The notes: generated by a model from the letters alone, not told the origin. A stretch of 64,000 bases of DNA from Caballeronia sp. INDeC2 (GCF_023631325.1 NZ_JALQDG010000003.1:558001-622000); one strand, 5' to 3'. Shown: positions 8,936 through 19,456, counted from the first letter of the stretch. Numbers and translations are program-made.

Positions 8936-11555
8936 ATGAAGTTACGCAAGCTCGCGCCCGTGCGCGCGGCGGCGTCTGTCGCGATGTCCTGGATGGCGGT
9001 GCTCGTGCTTTTCGGCGCCGTGCTTACGCGCCGCGCGTCGTCAGTGCTTGCCGTGTTCGTCGCGTCGATCGCGCTCGCGGCGCCTGCCGCCCAGGCTGCT
9101 CCCGCGCTCACGCTGCCTTCGTTTCAGGAACTGATCACGCCGCCCGCGCCCGCGACCGCGTCTGCACCGGATGCCGCGTCCGCGCCCGCCATGTCCGATG
9201 CCGAGATGGTGCGCTCGCTCGACAACATCATCGCCACGCTCGACAGCGACAAGCAGCGCGCCGCGCTCGTCTCGCAATTGAAGCACCTGCGCGATGCGAA
9301 GCGCGCCGCCGACGCCGCCGTTCCCGCATCCGGCGCGGCGGCGGCTTCCGCGACGACCGACGCCACCGCGAGCGGCACGACCGCCGCGGGCGTGACGCCG
9401 ACATCCGGCGCGGCGACACAGTCGGTGGTGGCGACCATCGCGCAGAACGCGGGTTTGCTCGGCGCGATCGCGTCGGCGCTCACCAATATCGAAGCCGACG
9501 TGAAGCGCGGCAAGACGCCGATCGCCTACTGGATCGGCCGCTTCAACGCAGCCGGCAACGAGCTCTTCACGATCGTCACGAGCCAGAGCCGCGAGCCGTT
9601 CGGCCGCACGCTCTTCAACTACTTCGCGACGCTCGCGGGCTGGGGCGCGTGCGCGATGGCGCTGGTCTACTTGCAGCGGCGCGTGCAGGCGCGTCATGGC
9701 ATCGGCACGGGCCTGCACTCGAATCCGACGACGCGCGAACTGCTGCTGTTCGCGCTGCGCCGCGTCGCGCCGTATCTCTTCGCGTTCCTCGCGGCGCTGA
9801 CCTTCACGCATTACATGCCGCTGTCGCTCGGCCGCACGCTCGCGATGGTCACCGCGTACGCGATCGTCGCGGGCGCGGTGTTTTCCGCGATCTGTCTGAT
9901 CATGTTCTCGCTGTTCGGCTCGGCGCACCGGCGCGTCGCGGTGAACCTGCTGATCCTGCGCGCGCGGCGGCTGCTTTTTCTGATCGGCACGCTCGGCGCG
10001 CTCGGCGACGCCGCCGCCAATTACGACGTCGCGCAGCAACTGGGCACCAATCTCGCCGGGCTCATCTCGACGTGCGCGAACATGGGCGCCGCAGGCCTCA
10101 CCGCGTATTTCGCGCTCGCGTTCCAGCGGCCCGTCGCGCATCTGATCCGAAGCCGAAGCTACGAGCAGCGCAACGCGCGCAAGGCCGCGACGGAAACGTT
10201 CGAAGTGGTCGCGTCGCTGTGGCAACTGCCGCTGCTGCTGCTCGCGTCGGCGTCGGTGGTGGCGACGCTGATGGGGCATCGGCACGTCGGAGAATGTGTT
10301 GCAGATGGCGATCGCGACCGCGGGCCTGCTCGTCGTCGCGTTCTTTCTCTCCGCGATCATCGTGCGCATCACGCGGCCGAAGTCGCGCAAACCGCGCCGG
10401 CAATCGGCGTATGTGCGCAGGCTCATCAAGTTCGTCGGCACGATGATCGTGGTCGGCGTGTGGCTCGTGTTCCTCGAACTGTCGTCGCGTTTCTGGGGTT
10501 TCTCGCTCGCCCACATGGCCGAGGAGAGCGTGGCCGCGCGCGGTATCGCGCACGCGGTCGCGATGATCGTGCTGACGTTCTTCGTCGTATGGCTGATCTG
10601 GATTCTCATCGACACGGGCATTCAGGAAGCGCTCAGGCCCGACGCGACGCGGCGCGGCGGGCGCGGCCCGAGCATGCGCGCCCGCACGATGCTGCCGCTC
10701 GTGCGCAACGTCGTGTTCGTATTCCTGCTCACGGTCGCGGCGATCGTCACGGCCGCCAATCTCGGCCTGAACGTGACGCCGCTGCTCGCGGGCGCGGGCG
10801 TGATCGGTCTCGCGGTCGGTTTCGGCGCTCAATCGCTCGTCGCCGATCTGATCACGGGGCTCTTCATCATCATCGAGGACACGATTTCGGTCGGCGATTC
10901 GATCGAGGTCGAAGGCGGCCACGCGGGCATCGTCGAAAGCCTGACGATTCGCACCGTGCGCCTGCGCGACGGTCAGGGCGCGATCCATGCGATCCCGTTT
11001 TCGCAGATCAAGACGGTCAAGAACCTGTCGCGCGATTTCGCCTATGCGGTGTTCGAAGTGCGCGTGCCGTTCACGGCCGACGTCGATGAAGTCACGCAAA
11101 TGATCCGCGAAGTCGGCGCCGAGCTGATGGCCGATTTCCGCTATCGGCTGGAGATGCTGGGCCCGGTCGAAGTGTGGGGACTGGACCGTTTCGACCCGAA
11201 CTGGATGGTCGTGAAAGGGCAGATCAAGACGCGGCCGTTGCAGCAATGGAGCGTCGCGCGGGCGTTCAATCTGCGCATCAAGCGCAAGATGGACGAAGCC
11301 GGCATGGAGATTCCCGTCCCGCAGATGCATGTGCAGATGACGCGCGATGCCATGCTGGGCGCGGACTCGGCCGAAGGACGCGAGCGGGCGCGGCGCATCT
11401 GGACGGGCGAGGCGCCGCCGTCAGCGCAAGAAGACGAGGCGCAAGCCGCGGCGCGCGACGTGTCGCACGAGCCGCAACCGGCGCCCCCGCCGACGGATCA
11501 GTCTGTGCCGATTCCGCCGCAAATACCGACGGCGTCCGAGCCGGGGAAGGGCTGA
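8936..11555 (+). pseudogene. Large MscS-family mechanosensitive channel, interrupted by a +1 frameshift
   Basis: The gene has all parts of a large MscS/YbiO-type channel in two overlapping frames. Frame one runs from ATG 8936 with a signal sequence, an Ala-rich periplasmic part and membrane helices, up to ASVVATLMG near 10277. Frame two resumes there (IGTSENVLQMAIATAG) and carries the pore and beta domain: LLAGAGVIGLAVGFGAQSLV, then DTISVGDSIEVEGGHAGIVE. Deleting one G from the run at 10273-10276 joins them into about 872 residues ending at 11555. The downstream frame keeps full coding character, so this is either a very recent mutation or an assembly or read error. Members gate on membrane tension under osmotic downshock. 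Confidence 0.8.
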
Positions 11556-11562
11556 GCGTCCT

Positions 11563-12147
11563 TCAAGCCGCCAGCAGATCGTTGACGTGCGTGGCGATCT
11601 GCTCGCCCGCGACGCCATAGACATGGAGCGACACGGCGCGCATGGCGGCATCGGCGGAAAGGCCGAGTTGATGAATCGCGCCGCGTCCCGCATCCACGTA
11701 CGACACCGCGCCCGGCGGCCGTGGATGACGCCGCGTTTCGAGCGCGCGATGCTCGACCGCGTCCCAGCGATAGAGCGTTTCCTCCAGCGTGCCTTCCATG
11801 ACCGCATAGCCGCACCACGTCCGATGACCATGCACCGGGCTCGCTTGCCCCGGCGCCCAGACGAGCGCGGCGATTGCATAGCGGTTGAGCGGATCGGCGG
11901 CGAGCAGATGGCGGCAATAACCCTGCGGATTGCTCACGCGCTGATCGGGGCGCAGCACGCCCGGATCGGCGACGGCCCGTTGCAGCGCAAGCCGCACGCG
12001 CTGTCCGAACGACGCGTTCGGTCCGGCTTCGGCAGCCGCGAAAGCCGCATCGAGCTCGCGGCACAGTTGTTCGAGCGCCGGGCTTCGGCAGGAAGCGGAA
12101 GCCGGGGAAAAGGGCCGCGCCGGGCGGCTGACATGTTCGAGTTGCAT
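11563..12147 (-). CDS. Cysteine dioxygenase-family (cupin) protein
   Basis: 194-residue thiol dioxygenase of the cysteine dioxygenase type I fold. The cupin iron ligands are visible as PVHGHRTWCGYAVMEG (His106, His108) and GAIHQLG (His159). Such enzymes oxidise cysteine to cysteine sulfinate, or 3-mercaptopropionate in related bacterial proteins, using O2 and Fe(II); the substrate is not settled here. A divergent Lrp/AsnC regulator starts 127 bp away, a pairing that suggests amino-acid-responsive control of thiol catabolism. The 3' end nearly touches the convergent channel gene. Confidence 0.87.
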   Translation of the reverse strand: MQLEHVSRPARPFSPASASCRSPALEQLCRELDAAFAAAEAGPNASFGQRVRLALQRAVADPGVLRPDQRVSNPQGYCRHLLAADPLNRYAIAALVWAPGQASPVHGHRTWCGYAVMEGTLEETLYRWDAVEHRALETRRHPRPPGAVSYVDAGRGAIHQLGLSADAAMRAVSLHVYGVAGEQIATHVNDLLAA

Positions 12148-12274
12148 AGTGGATGAGCCGTCGCTTTGTTGATGCCTGATCCACTCATTTATACCGGCTT
12201 GCCTCCAGAATTAGTTTCCATATAATTTCGCTCGACCATCGAGAAATAGAATAATTTCCTATAAGGGGTGCAGC

Positions 12275-12748
12275 ATGGGAATGGACCTCATCGACCGCAA
12301 ACTGCTCGAATTGCTGCAGAACGACGTGACGATGCCCATCGCGGAACTCGCGCAACGCGTGAATCTGTCGCAGACGCCGTGCTGGAAGCGCGTGCAGCGT
12401 CTGAAGGAGACGGGCGTGATCCGGGCGCAGGTGGCGCTGTGCGATCCGAAGAAACTGGGCGTCGGCACGACGGTATTCGTCGCGGTGCGCACGAATCAGC
12501 ACACGCAAACGTGGGCGGAGGATTTTACGCGCGCGGTCCGCGACATTCCGGAAGTGGTCGAGGTGTATCGGATGAGTGGCGAGACCGACTATCTGCTGCG
12601 CGTCGTGGTGTCGGATATCGATGACTACGACCGCGTCTACAAACAGCTCATTCGGGCGGTTCCTTTGTATGACGTGAGTTCCAGTTTCGCGATGGAGCAG
12701 ATCAAGTATTCGACGGCGCTGCCGGTGAGGCCGACGCTCGAGCCCTGA
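12275..12748 (+). CDS. Lrp/AsnC-family transcriptional regulator
   Basis: 157 residues, the normal family length. An N-terminal winged HTH covers residues 5 to 55 (PIAELAQRVNLSQTPCWKRV) and a C-terminal RAM/AsnC ligand domain follows (EVVEVYRMSGETDYLLRVVV). The start ATG 12275 has an upstream AAGGGG. It is divergent from the cysteine dioxygenase-type gene, so that gene is its likely target, with cysteine or a related thiol as the likely effector; this is inferred from gene order. The 127-bp shared intergenic region is AT-rich (around AATTTCGC and ATAATTTCC), as usual for Lrp-type sites. Confidence 0.87.
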   Translation: MGMDLIDRKLLELLQNDVTMPIAELAQRVNLSQTPCWKRVQRLKETGVIRAQVALCDPKKLGVGTTVFVAVRTNQHTQTWAEDFTRAVRDIPEVVEVYRMSGETDYLLRVVVSDIDDYDRVYKQLIRAVPLYDVSSSFAMEQIKYSTALPVRPTLEP

Positions 12749-13105
12749 GCGTTCGCGAGCGCACTAACTTAGGATGATTAAGCGATACGCGTCGTATTTC
12801 GCCGCGCATCGATAAAACAAAAAGCCGCCCGGGAGGGCGGCTCAACACGTCCGGTCACAAGGTATCCCGGGATTTGCCCTTGCCGCCCTCGCCGGGATCG
12901 GACGCGCATGGAATCGCAATCAGTATGGTCGACCGGACGGGCTTCCTTCAAGCGGCGCGGTGCAGCAGTGAATTTCGCCATCGGCGTGCGCGTATCGAAA
13001 CGACATGAGCGGAAATGCCGTGAATCGGCGAGCCTCGCAAAGCAACTGAAACCCAACACGAGTACCATGTCGGGTCTTTCTCGAAACGTCGCCACGAACC
13101 TTTTC
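12749..13105. other. Gene-free stretch with a leftward terminator
   Basis: 357 bp between the Lrp-type gene and a small membrane-protein gene. Apart from the terminator at 12821-12842 I see no feature. Frames open on either strand lack ribosome binding sites and protein-like composition. Confidence 0.5.
12815..12842 (-). terminator. Rho-independent terminator (leftward)
   Basis: AGCCGCCC, loop GGGA, GGGCGGCT. On the minus strand the stem is followed by TTTTTGTTTTAT. It would stop leftward transcripts, yet the nearest leftward gene to the right, the FUSC gene, ends 500 bp away with a rightward gene in between. It may end a long FUSC 3' UTR or limit antisense reading into the Lrp-type gene. 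Confidence 0.75.
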
Positions 13106-13324
13106 ATGAACCACGACCCCCGCGATCCTCGCCGCCCGGACGGTAAGCCGAAGAACCCGACTCGCGCCGTCAGCGTGTTCATCGTTGTCGTGGTGCTGCT
13201 CGTGATCGGCACGATTCTCTTCAACGCCATTCGCGAGAAGCGGGAGTTCGATCAGCAAAACGCGCAACCGTCTGCCGCGAGCGACGTGCGCCCCGCGGTG
13301 CCTGCGATCGGCGTATCGCAATAG
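13106..13324 (+). CDS. Small single-pass membrane protein
   Basis: 72 residues from ATG 13106 (MNHDPRDPRRPDGKPKNP). A charged, proline-rich cytoplasmic head is followed by one strong membrane helix (AVSVFIVVVVLLVIGTILF) and a short polar tail. An in-frame ATG at 13067 would add 13 residues; neither start has a good ribosome binding site. It may precede or modulate a membrane machine, but I do not recognise a family. It converges on the FUSC gene with a 13-bp gap. Confidence 0.55.
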   Translation: MNHDPRDPRRPDGKPKNPTRAVSVFIVVVVLLVIGTILFNAIREKREFDQQNAQPSAASDVRPAVPAIGVSQ

Positions 13325-13337
13325 CGCCAGGCGGCGT

Positions 13338-15866
13338 TCACACCGGCAGCCGAATCTGCGCGGCGTCCTTGCCGATGAGCGACGACGCGGTCAGCATCTG
13401 CTTGCATTGATGCGCGAGCAGTTTGAGATCGTGAAGCGCATCGGCGGGCAGCGATTGCGCGCGCTCGGCATCGACGACCATCTTGTCCAGATCGCGCCGC
13501 AATTCCTTGAGCGCGTCCGCTTGCGCGGGCGGCGCATCGGGCCTGGGCATGGCGGGCAGTTCGCCGACGGCATCGGCGAGATTGTCGCGCACGAGTCCGA
13601 ACGTGCGCTGCACCGGTTCGAACGGCTGGCCGCCCGCTTCGTTGAGCGACTGCAAGAGCGGCGCGGCAGCCGTGATCTGCGAGGCGAGCACATGGCTTTG
13701 CACGAGCAGGTCGTTCAATTCGGCGACGTACCGTTGCTGCGCCTTCGGTTCGAGCATCATGCGCTGGAACGCCTGCGCGAGATTGGCGAAAGCGATATGC
13801 ACGTTCTTGCGCGCGAGCCGATAGCGGAAGTCGCGATCGAGCGCGGTGGCGGCGACCGTCGCCGCGGCGGATGCGCCCTTGCTCGCGGTCGCCGCCGTGC
13901 TTTCTCCGATACTCACCGACGACAGACGCTGCGCCGTCGCGCTCGCGGCTTTCATTGCCGAATCGGCGACCAGTGCGGGATCGAGCGCCGGTGTGGCTGC
14001 CGTGATCGTCGCGGTTTGCGCGGGCACCTCCCCAACCGACGACGCCACCGCCCCCGCGCCCGCGTTGGCATCGGCGAACACGGCGCGCTCGACGGGCGTT
14101 TCCATCGCCGATGAAGAAGCCGCGCGCGCCTTCTCCGCCTGCGTCGGCGGTTTCGCTCTCCACCACCAGCTCGCTTCCAGATAACTGCGCGTCGCGGCGA
14201 GCAGATCTTTCACGAGCTTGCCCATCAACCGGTATTCCCAGTAAGGGAAGAGATGGCTGGCCGCGATGGCGATCGCACAGCCGACGACGGTGTCGATCGC
14301 CCGCTCGCCGATCAGCCGCAAGCTGCCCGGCGCGAGCAGATGGAACATCAAGAGCACATACGACGACGTGAACACGACGCTCGCCGCATAGTTGAAGAGC
14401 AGGAGGCTGTAACTCATGACCATCGACGCGAACATCACGACAAGCAGGATATGCGGCTCCTTCACGAAGAGAATCAGCGCGATGGTCACCGCGCAGCCGA
14501 TCGCCGTGCCGATGATCCGCTGCGTATTGCGCTGCTTCGTCAGCGAATAGCCGGGCTTCAGGATGATCACCGTCGTCATCACGATCCAGTATGCGTTCGT
14601 GAGCGGCAACAGACGTCCGAGCCAGTAACCGATGCCGACCGCGATCGTCACGCGCAGTGCATGACGGAAGCTCGGCGAGGCCATCGTGAGATTCGAAAAG
14701 ATCTGCATGAACGGCACGCGCCGGCTCGAAATGAACCGCGACAATGCGTGATCGATCTGCACTTCGGTTTCGGTCGCGCTCGCCTGGTCGCGCGTGCGGC
14801 GGCGCATCTTGTCGATGAGGCGCGTTGCGCTCCAGAGCCGCCTGAACACCGCGGCCGCCGCCGTGTACGCTTCGGGATTCTTCTCCGGCAGACCGTGCTT
14901 GCGCATCAGTTCGAGTTCGTATTCGATCGCGCGCAACTCGGCCTTCATACTGATTTGCCGCCCGGCCGGATTGTTCTGCAGCACGGCGAGGCCGATTTCT
15001 TCGAGATCCGCGCTCGCCTTACGCATCAGGTCGCGATAGAAAATGAGCACGTCCGAGCCCGCGAACGTCTTTCTGACGAGCGGATAGTCCGTGTGTGCGC
15101 CGACGAAGAACTCGTGCAAATCGACCACGTTGATGAAGAGGTTGAAGAGCCGGGCGCGCCGTGCATCGAGCTTGCCGCTCTTCACTTTCGGCAGGTTGCG
15201 CAACACGATGTCGCGCGCCGCTTCCTGCCGCTCGACAGCCGCGATCTGCTTTTCGATGAGCACGCGATAGCACTCGTCGAGGTCGGCGTCGCCGTCATAG
15301 AACTCGGCGCGCGCGAGCAGGTATTCCGCGCAACTGAAGATGCTTTCGGCGAGCGCCTGCTGCTCGATGCGATACACGAGCAGGCGGCTCACGAGCGTCG
15401 CCCAGTACGTGTACCAGAGTCCGCCCAGGAGAATCCACGACGCGTTGATGAGCGCCTGCATGGGCGTGAAATGCTCTTCGAGCGTGACGACCATCATGAA
15501 GAGCGTCGCGAAGCTGATCTGCGGCCAGCGATTGCCATATACGACGATCAGCGATAGCACGAAAGTCAGCGGCACGATGGTGAGCCATAACGTGAGCGGA
15601 TGCGCCGTCGCGATGCCCGTTGCGAGCGCCGCAAGAAAGCCGATCAGCGTGCAGGCGAGCATCTCGTTGTGCTTGTGCCTGAGCGGGCCGGGCATGTCGA
15701 CGACGCACGCGCCGAGCGCGCCGGTTGCAATCGTGAACCCGAGCTCGCGATTGTCGAAAACGATGAGCATCAGGACGGCGGGCAGCGACACGCCCAAAGC
15801 GATGCGCAAGCCGCCGAAGAAATACTGGCTGTAAATGAACTTCCTGATTTCGAACGAATAACGCAT
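13338..15866 (-). CDS. FUSC-family (YccS/YhfK-like) inner-membrane transporter
   Basis: 842-residue membrane protein with the duplicated FUSC layout. An N-terminal bundle of membrane helices (about residues 18 to 165) is followed by a cytoplasmic helical region rich in charged residues. A second membrane block lies at about 395 to 535 (VAVGIGYWLGRLLPLTNAYW is its entry), and a long Ala-rich cytoplasmic tail ends the protein. FUSC proteins include aromatic-acid exporters (AaeB) and fusaric-acid resistance pumps; here no adaptor gene sits beside it, so it belongs to the stand-alone YccS type of unknown substrate. Around residues 585 to 680 an Ala/Thr-rich insert looks poorly conserved. Divergent from recC. 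Confidence 0.85.
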   Translation of the reverse strand: MRYSFEIRKFIYSQYFFGGLRIALGVSLPAVLMLIVFDNRELGFTIATGALGACVVDMPGPLRHKHNEMLACTLIGFLAALATGIATAHPLTLWLTIVPLTFVLSLIVVYGNRWPQISFATLFMMVVTLEEHFTPMQALINASWILLGGLWYTYWATLVSRLLVYRIEQQALAESIFSCAEYLLARAEFYDGDADLDECYRVLIEKQIAAVERQEAARDIVLRNLPKVKSGKLDARRARLFNLFINVVDLHEFFVGAHTDYPLVRKTFAGSDVLIFYRDLMRKASADLEEIGLAVLQNNPAGRQISMKAELRAIEYELELMRKHGLPEKNPEAYTAAAAVFRRLWSATRLIDKMRRRTRDQASATETEVQIDHALSRFISSRRVPFMQIFSNLTMASPSFRHALRVTIAVGIGYWLGRLLPLTNAYWIVMTTVIILKPGYSLTKQRNTQRIIGTAIGCAVTIALILFVKEPHILLVVMFASMVMSYSLLLFNYAASVVFTSSYVLLMFHLLAPGSLRLIGERAIDTVVGCAIAIAASHLFPYWEYRLMGKLVKDLLAATRSYLEASWWWRAKPPTQAEKARAASSSAMETPVERAVFADANAGAGAVASSVGEVPAQTATITAATPALDPALVADSAMKAASATAQRLSSVSIGESTAATASKGASAAATVAATALDRDFRYRLARKNVHIAFANLAQAFQRMMLEPKAQQRYVAELNDLLVQSHVLASQITAAAPLLQSLNEAGGQPFEPVQRTFGLVRDNLADAVGELPAMPRPDAPPAQADALKELRRDLDKMVVDAERAQSLPADALHDLKLLAHQCKQMLTASSLIGKDAAQIRLPV

Positions 15867-16060
15867 CGACTTCCTGTTTTTGATGCTCGTTGGTTTTCCG
15901 GGGACGAGGCGAAAACCGAGTCTAACTCAACTCACCCGGGCTTCGACCCTCGGCCATTCGGCCAGGTTCTCGCCGCCGCGCCCGCTTTGCTATGCTGGCG
16001 CCTGAACGTTGCAAAGCTTTTCGAATCCCGCCATTTCAGGCCGCACAGCACGGCGCTTTC

Positions 16061-19000
16061 ATGCTCGAACTCTTTTATTCGAATCGTCACGAGACGCTCG
16101 CCGCGGCGCTCTTCGAGGACCTCGACGCGTTCGCGATGCGCGAGAGCGATCCTTTCGCGCGCGAAGCCGTCATCGTGCCGAGCGCGGCCGTGCGGCGGCG
16201 GCTCGAACTCGACATGGCCGAACGCTTCGGCATCTGCGCGAACGTCGATTTCTGCTATCTCGCGCAGTGGCTCTGGGCGCAGATCGGGTGCGTGCTGCCC
16301 GTGCCCGCGCATTCGCCGTTCGCGCCGGACCGGCTCGCGTGGCGCTGCTATCGGCTCTTCGAGGATCCGTCGATCGGCGATTCGGCGCGGCTGTCCACGT
16401 ATCTCAACGCCGCCGACGACTCCATGCGCTACGAGCTCGCGCGCCGTATCGCGACGGTCTTCGATCACTATCTGACGTACCGGCCCGAGTGGCTCACGCA
16501 CTGGCAGACAGGCGGTTCGATTCTCGCGGGCAGCGGCGCCGAAACCGATGTGCGCGGCCCGCGTCTCGCCGGCGCGAACGATATCCAGCGTGAAGACGAG
16601 CGCTGGCAGGCGGCGCTCTGGCGCGCGTTGCTCGCGGACCTCGCACACGATGCCAACGGCAACGAAAAAGATCCGACGCCGCCCGCGTACCGCTTTCTCG
16701 CTCATGTGCCCGATCTCGATCTCGATGCCGTGATGCACGCGCAATGGCCGCGCCGCATCAGCGTATTTGCATTGCCGACGATGCCGCCGCTGCATATCGC
16801 GCTGTTGCGCGAGCTGTCACGCTGGATCGACGTGCGGATCTATGCGCAGAATCCTTGCCGCGAGTTCTGGTACGACATCGTGAGCGAGGCGCGCGTCGAA
16901 CAACTCGAACTGAAGGGCGAAGCCGATCATCAGGAAGTCGGTCATCCGCTGCTCGCGCAATGGGGCCGCCAGACGCAGGCGCAACTGCACATGCTGCACG
17001 AATTAACGGAAAGCGCTGCGTCGAGCGAGCGGCAACTTTTCGAGGACAATCCCGCGCCCACGTGGCTCGCGCGCGTGCAGAACGGCATCCTCGCGCTCGA
17101 TGAAGAGCACGCGGAGCCGCAGCCCGAAACGATCGTCGAGAACGGCATCGAAGTGCACGTGTGTCACAGCCTTTCGCGCCAGCTCGAAGTGCTGCATGAC
17201 CGCCTGCTCGACTGGTTCGACGAGATCGAAGGCCTGGAGCCGTCGGATGTGCTTGTCGCGTTTCCGGATCTCGCCGTGGCGGGGCCGCTCATCGACGGCA
17301 TCTTCGGCACCGCGCCCGCTGGCGCGAGCAACGAGCGGCGGCGCATTCCGTATCGCATCACGGGCCTGCCGCCGTCGCAGGCGAATCCCGTCGCGCGCGC
17401 GCTCATCGACTGGCTCGCGCTCACCGAGCGCAGCGTCGGCGCGCCCGAGCTCGTCGAATGGCTGCGCGTGGATGCGATCGCGGCGCGCTACGGCATCGAC
17501 GCCATCGCGCTCGAAACGGCGCAGGCGTGGCTCGCCGCGGCGGGCGCGCGTCGCGGATTGCGTCCCGAAGAAGTCACCGACGCCGACGTGCCCGCCGCGC
17601 GCCACACGTTCGCCGACGCGCTCACGCGTCTCTATCTCGGCTACGCGTTGCCGGGCGGCGGCGCGCCGGTTGCCGAGTGGCTGCCGATCGAAGGCGCGAA
17701 CGGTTCCGATGCCGAGTTGCTCGGCCGTCTGACGCGCTTCGTCGACGATATCGATGCGTTCGCCGAACGCATCGCGATCTCGCGCACCGCGCGCGCGTGG
17801 GGCGATCTGCTGCTCGATGCGCTCGAACGCTTCTTCGATGCGGGCGTCGCGTTCACCGACGCCATCGGCGACGTGCGCCGCGCGATCGATTCGCTCGTCG
17901 TCGCGATGGACGAAGGCGCGGGCGCGACCGAGGTATCGGCGGCCGTGATCCGCACCGCGCTCACCGATACGCTCGACGATCCCGCGCGCGGCGGCGTGCC
18001 GTGGGGCGGCGTCACGTTCTCCTCGTTGACGAGTCTGCGTGGCCTGCCTTATCGCGTGGTGTGCCTGCTCGGCATGGATGACGGCATGCTGCCGAGCCTC
18101 ACGCGCGCCGACGAGTTCGATCTGATGGCGCGTTTCGGCAAGCTCGGCGACCGCCAGCGCCGCGACGACGAGCGCAACCTGTTCCTCGATCTCATGCTCG
18201 CCGCGCGCGACCGGCTGATGATCGCGTACACGGGGCGCAGTATCCGCGACAACGCCGTGCTGCCGCCCGCCGCGCTCATCGACGAATTGCTCGACTATCT
18301 CGCGCAGTCCGTCGCGGGCAAACATGCCGCGCCCGATGAAATCGCAAAGGCGCGCGCGCGTTTCGTGTTCGAGCATCCGTTGCAACCCTATGCGCCGGAC
18401 TATTTCGATGCGCACGGCCGTCTCTTCACGTACGAGCCCGAACGCGCCGAACTCGCCCGCGCATTGGAGTCGGGAAAGTCACAGGCCGTCGCGCGGTTTT
18501 TCTCCGCGCCGTTGCCGCAAGAAGACGACGTCCGGACCGTCGCTTTCGACGACTTCGTGCGCTTCTGGCGCCATCCCGCGCGCGCGCTGTTGCGCGACCG
18601 CCTCGGCATCGCGCTCGTCGATGCCGAAGCCGAACTCGACGAGTCCGAACCGTTCGAACTCGGCTTCGCGGGCCGCGATGCGCTCGCCGCGCGCGTGCTG
18701 CCCGCGCTGCTCGAAGCCGCCGCCGACGAGCGCGCCGCACGCGAACGCGCGAGACGCGTGGCGCGCGCGAGTCCGGAAATGCCGGGCGGCGCGACGGGCG
18801 GCGTGTGGCAGGCGCGCGAGCTTCACGCGCTCGGTCAACTGGCCGAACGCGTGCGCGCCTCGACATCGGCGGGTGTCGAGCGTATGCCGTTCTCGCTCGA
18901 TCTCGCGCCGCGCTGGCCCGACACTGCGGGCATCGCGCTCTTCGGCGCGTACGACGATGCGCTCGTCGACGTTCGTCCGATGACGCTCGTCGGCACGCTC

Positions 19001-19456
19001 AACGCACTGACGCCGCAAGGCCAGGTGATTTATCGCTACGACACGCCGCGCGCGCGGGATTATCTGTCCGCGTGGCTCGCGCATCTCGCGTATTGCGCGG
19101 CGCTTCCCGATGGCCCGCGCCGCACGATCTGGCACGGGCGCGGATCGCAATCGGCGGATTTCGAGCTGATGCCCGTCGCCGATCCGCACGCGCATCTCGC
19201 CGCGCTGGCGGCGCTCCATCGCGCGGGACGACGCATGCCGCTCCGGTTCTTTCCGAAGAGCGCGTGGCTCAAGGTGAAGGAGGGCGATTCGAAAGCGCAG
19301 GCCGCGTGGGAGTCCGACCGCACACGCGCCGAATCCGACGACCCGGTTTTTCGCATCGCGTTTCGAGGCGCGGACCTCGCGCTCGACGATGCCTTCGCCG
19401 CGCTCGCGCGCATCGTGTTCGAGCCGCTCGTACAACATCTGCGGAGCGGCGCATGA
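16061..19456 (+). CDS. recC: Exodeoxyribonuclease V gamma subunit RecC
   Basis: 1131 residues from ATG 16061 (MLELFYSNRHETLAAALFED). RecC scaffolds the RecBCD helicase-nuclease that processes double-strand breaks and recognises Chi. Family signs are the start LELFYSNR, the central FSSLTSLRGLPYRVVCLLGM and GMLPSLTRADEFDLMA, the remains of an inactive helicase core, and a C-terminal inactive nuclease-like domain. The stop overlaps the recB start as ATGA, so the order is recC-recB-recD in one operon, as in other Burkholderiales. The upstream 195 bp are shared with the divergent FUSC gene. Confidence 0.93.
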   Translation: MLELFYSNRHETLAAALFEDLDAFAMRESDPFAREAVIVPSAAVRRRLELDMAERFGICANVDFCYLAQWLWAQIGCVLPVPAHSPFAPDRLAWRCYRLFEDPSIGDSARLSTYLNAADDSMRYELARRIATVFDHYLTYRPEWLTHWQTGGSILAGSGAETDVRGPRLAGANDIQREDERWQAALWRALLADLAHDANGNEKDPTPPAYRFLAHVPDLDLDAVMHAQWPRRISVFALPTMPPLHIALLRELSRWIDVRIYAQNPCREFWYDIVSEARVEQLELKGEADHQEVGHPLLAQWGRQTQAQLHMLHELTESAASSERQLFEDNPAPTWLARVQNGILALDEEHAEPQPETIVENGIEVHVCHSLSRQLEVLHDRLLDWFDEIEGLEPSDVLVAFPDLAVAGPLIDGIFGTAPAGASNERRRIPYRITGLPPSQANPVARALIDWLALTERSVGAPELVEWLRVDAIAARYGIDAIALETAQAWLAAAGARRGLRPEEVTDADVPAARHTFADALTRLYLGYALPGGGAPVAEWLPIEGANGSDAELLGRLTRFVDDIDAFAERIAISRTARAWGDLLLDALERFFDAGVAFTDAIGDVRRAIDSLVVAMDEGAGATEVSAAVIRTALTDTLDDPARGGVPWGGVTFSSLTSLRGLPYRVVCLLGMDDGMLPSLTRADEFDLMARFGKLGDRQRRDDERNLFLDLMLAARDRLMIAYTGRSIRDNAVLPPAALIDELLDYLAQSVAGKHAAPDEIAKARARFVFEHPLQPYAPDYFDAHGRLFTYEPERAELARALESGKSQAVARFFSAPLPQEDDVRTVAFDDFVRFWRHPARALLRDRLGIALVDAEAELDESEPFELGFAGRDALAARVLPALLEAAADERAARERARRVARASPEMPGGATGGVWQARELHALGQLAERVRASTSAGVERMPFSLDLAPRWPDTAGIALFGAYDDALVDVRPMTLVGTLNALTPQGQVIYRYDTPRARDYLSAWLAHLAYCAALPDGPRRTIWHGRGSQSADFELMPVADPHAHLAALAALHRAGRRMPLRFFPKSAWLKVKEGDSKAQAAWESDRTRAESDDPVFRIAFRGADLALDDAFAALARIVFEPLVQHLRSGA

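Noticed and set aside
10265..10300. Programmed ribosomal frameshifting in the MscS-type gene
   Set aside because: There is only a GGGG run with no slippery heptamer or clear downstream structure, and the family is normally read in one frame.
9041..10621. A long leftward frame across the MscS-type gene
   Set aside because: Composition is Arg/Gln/Glu-rich without any domain; it is open only because of codon bias in the channel gene.
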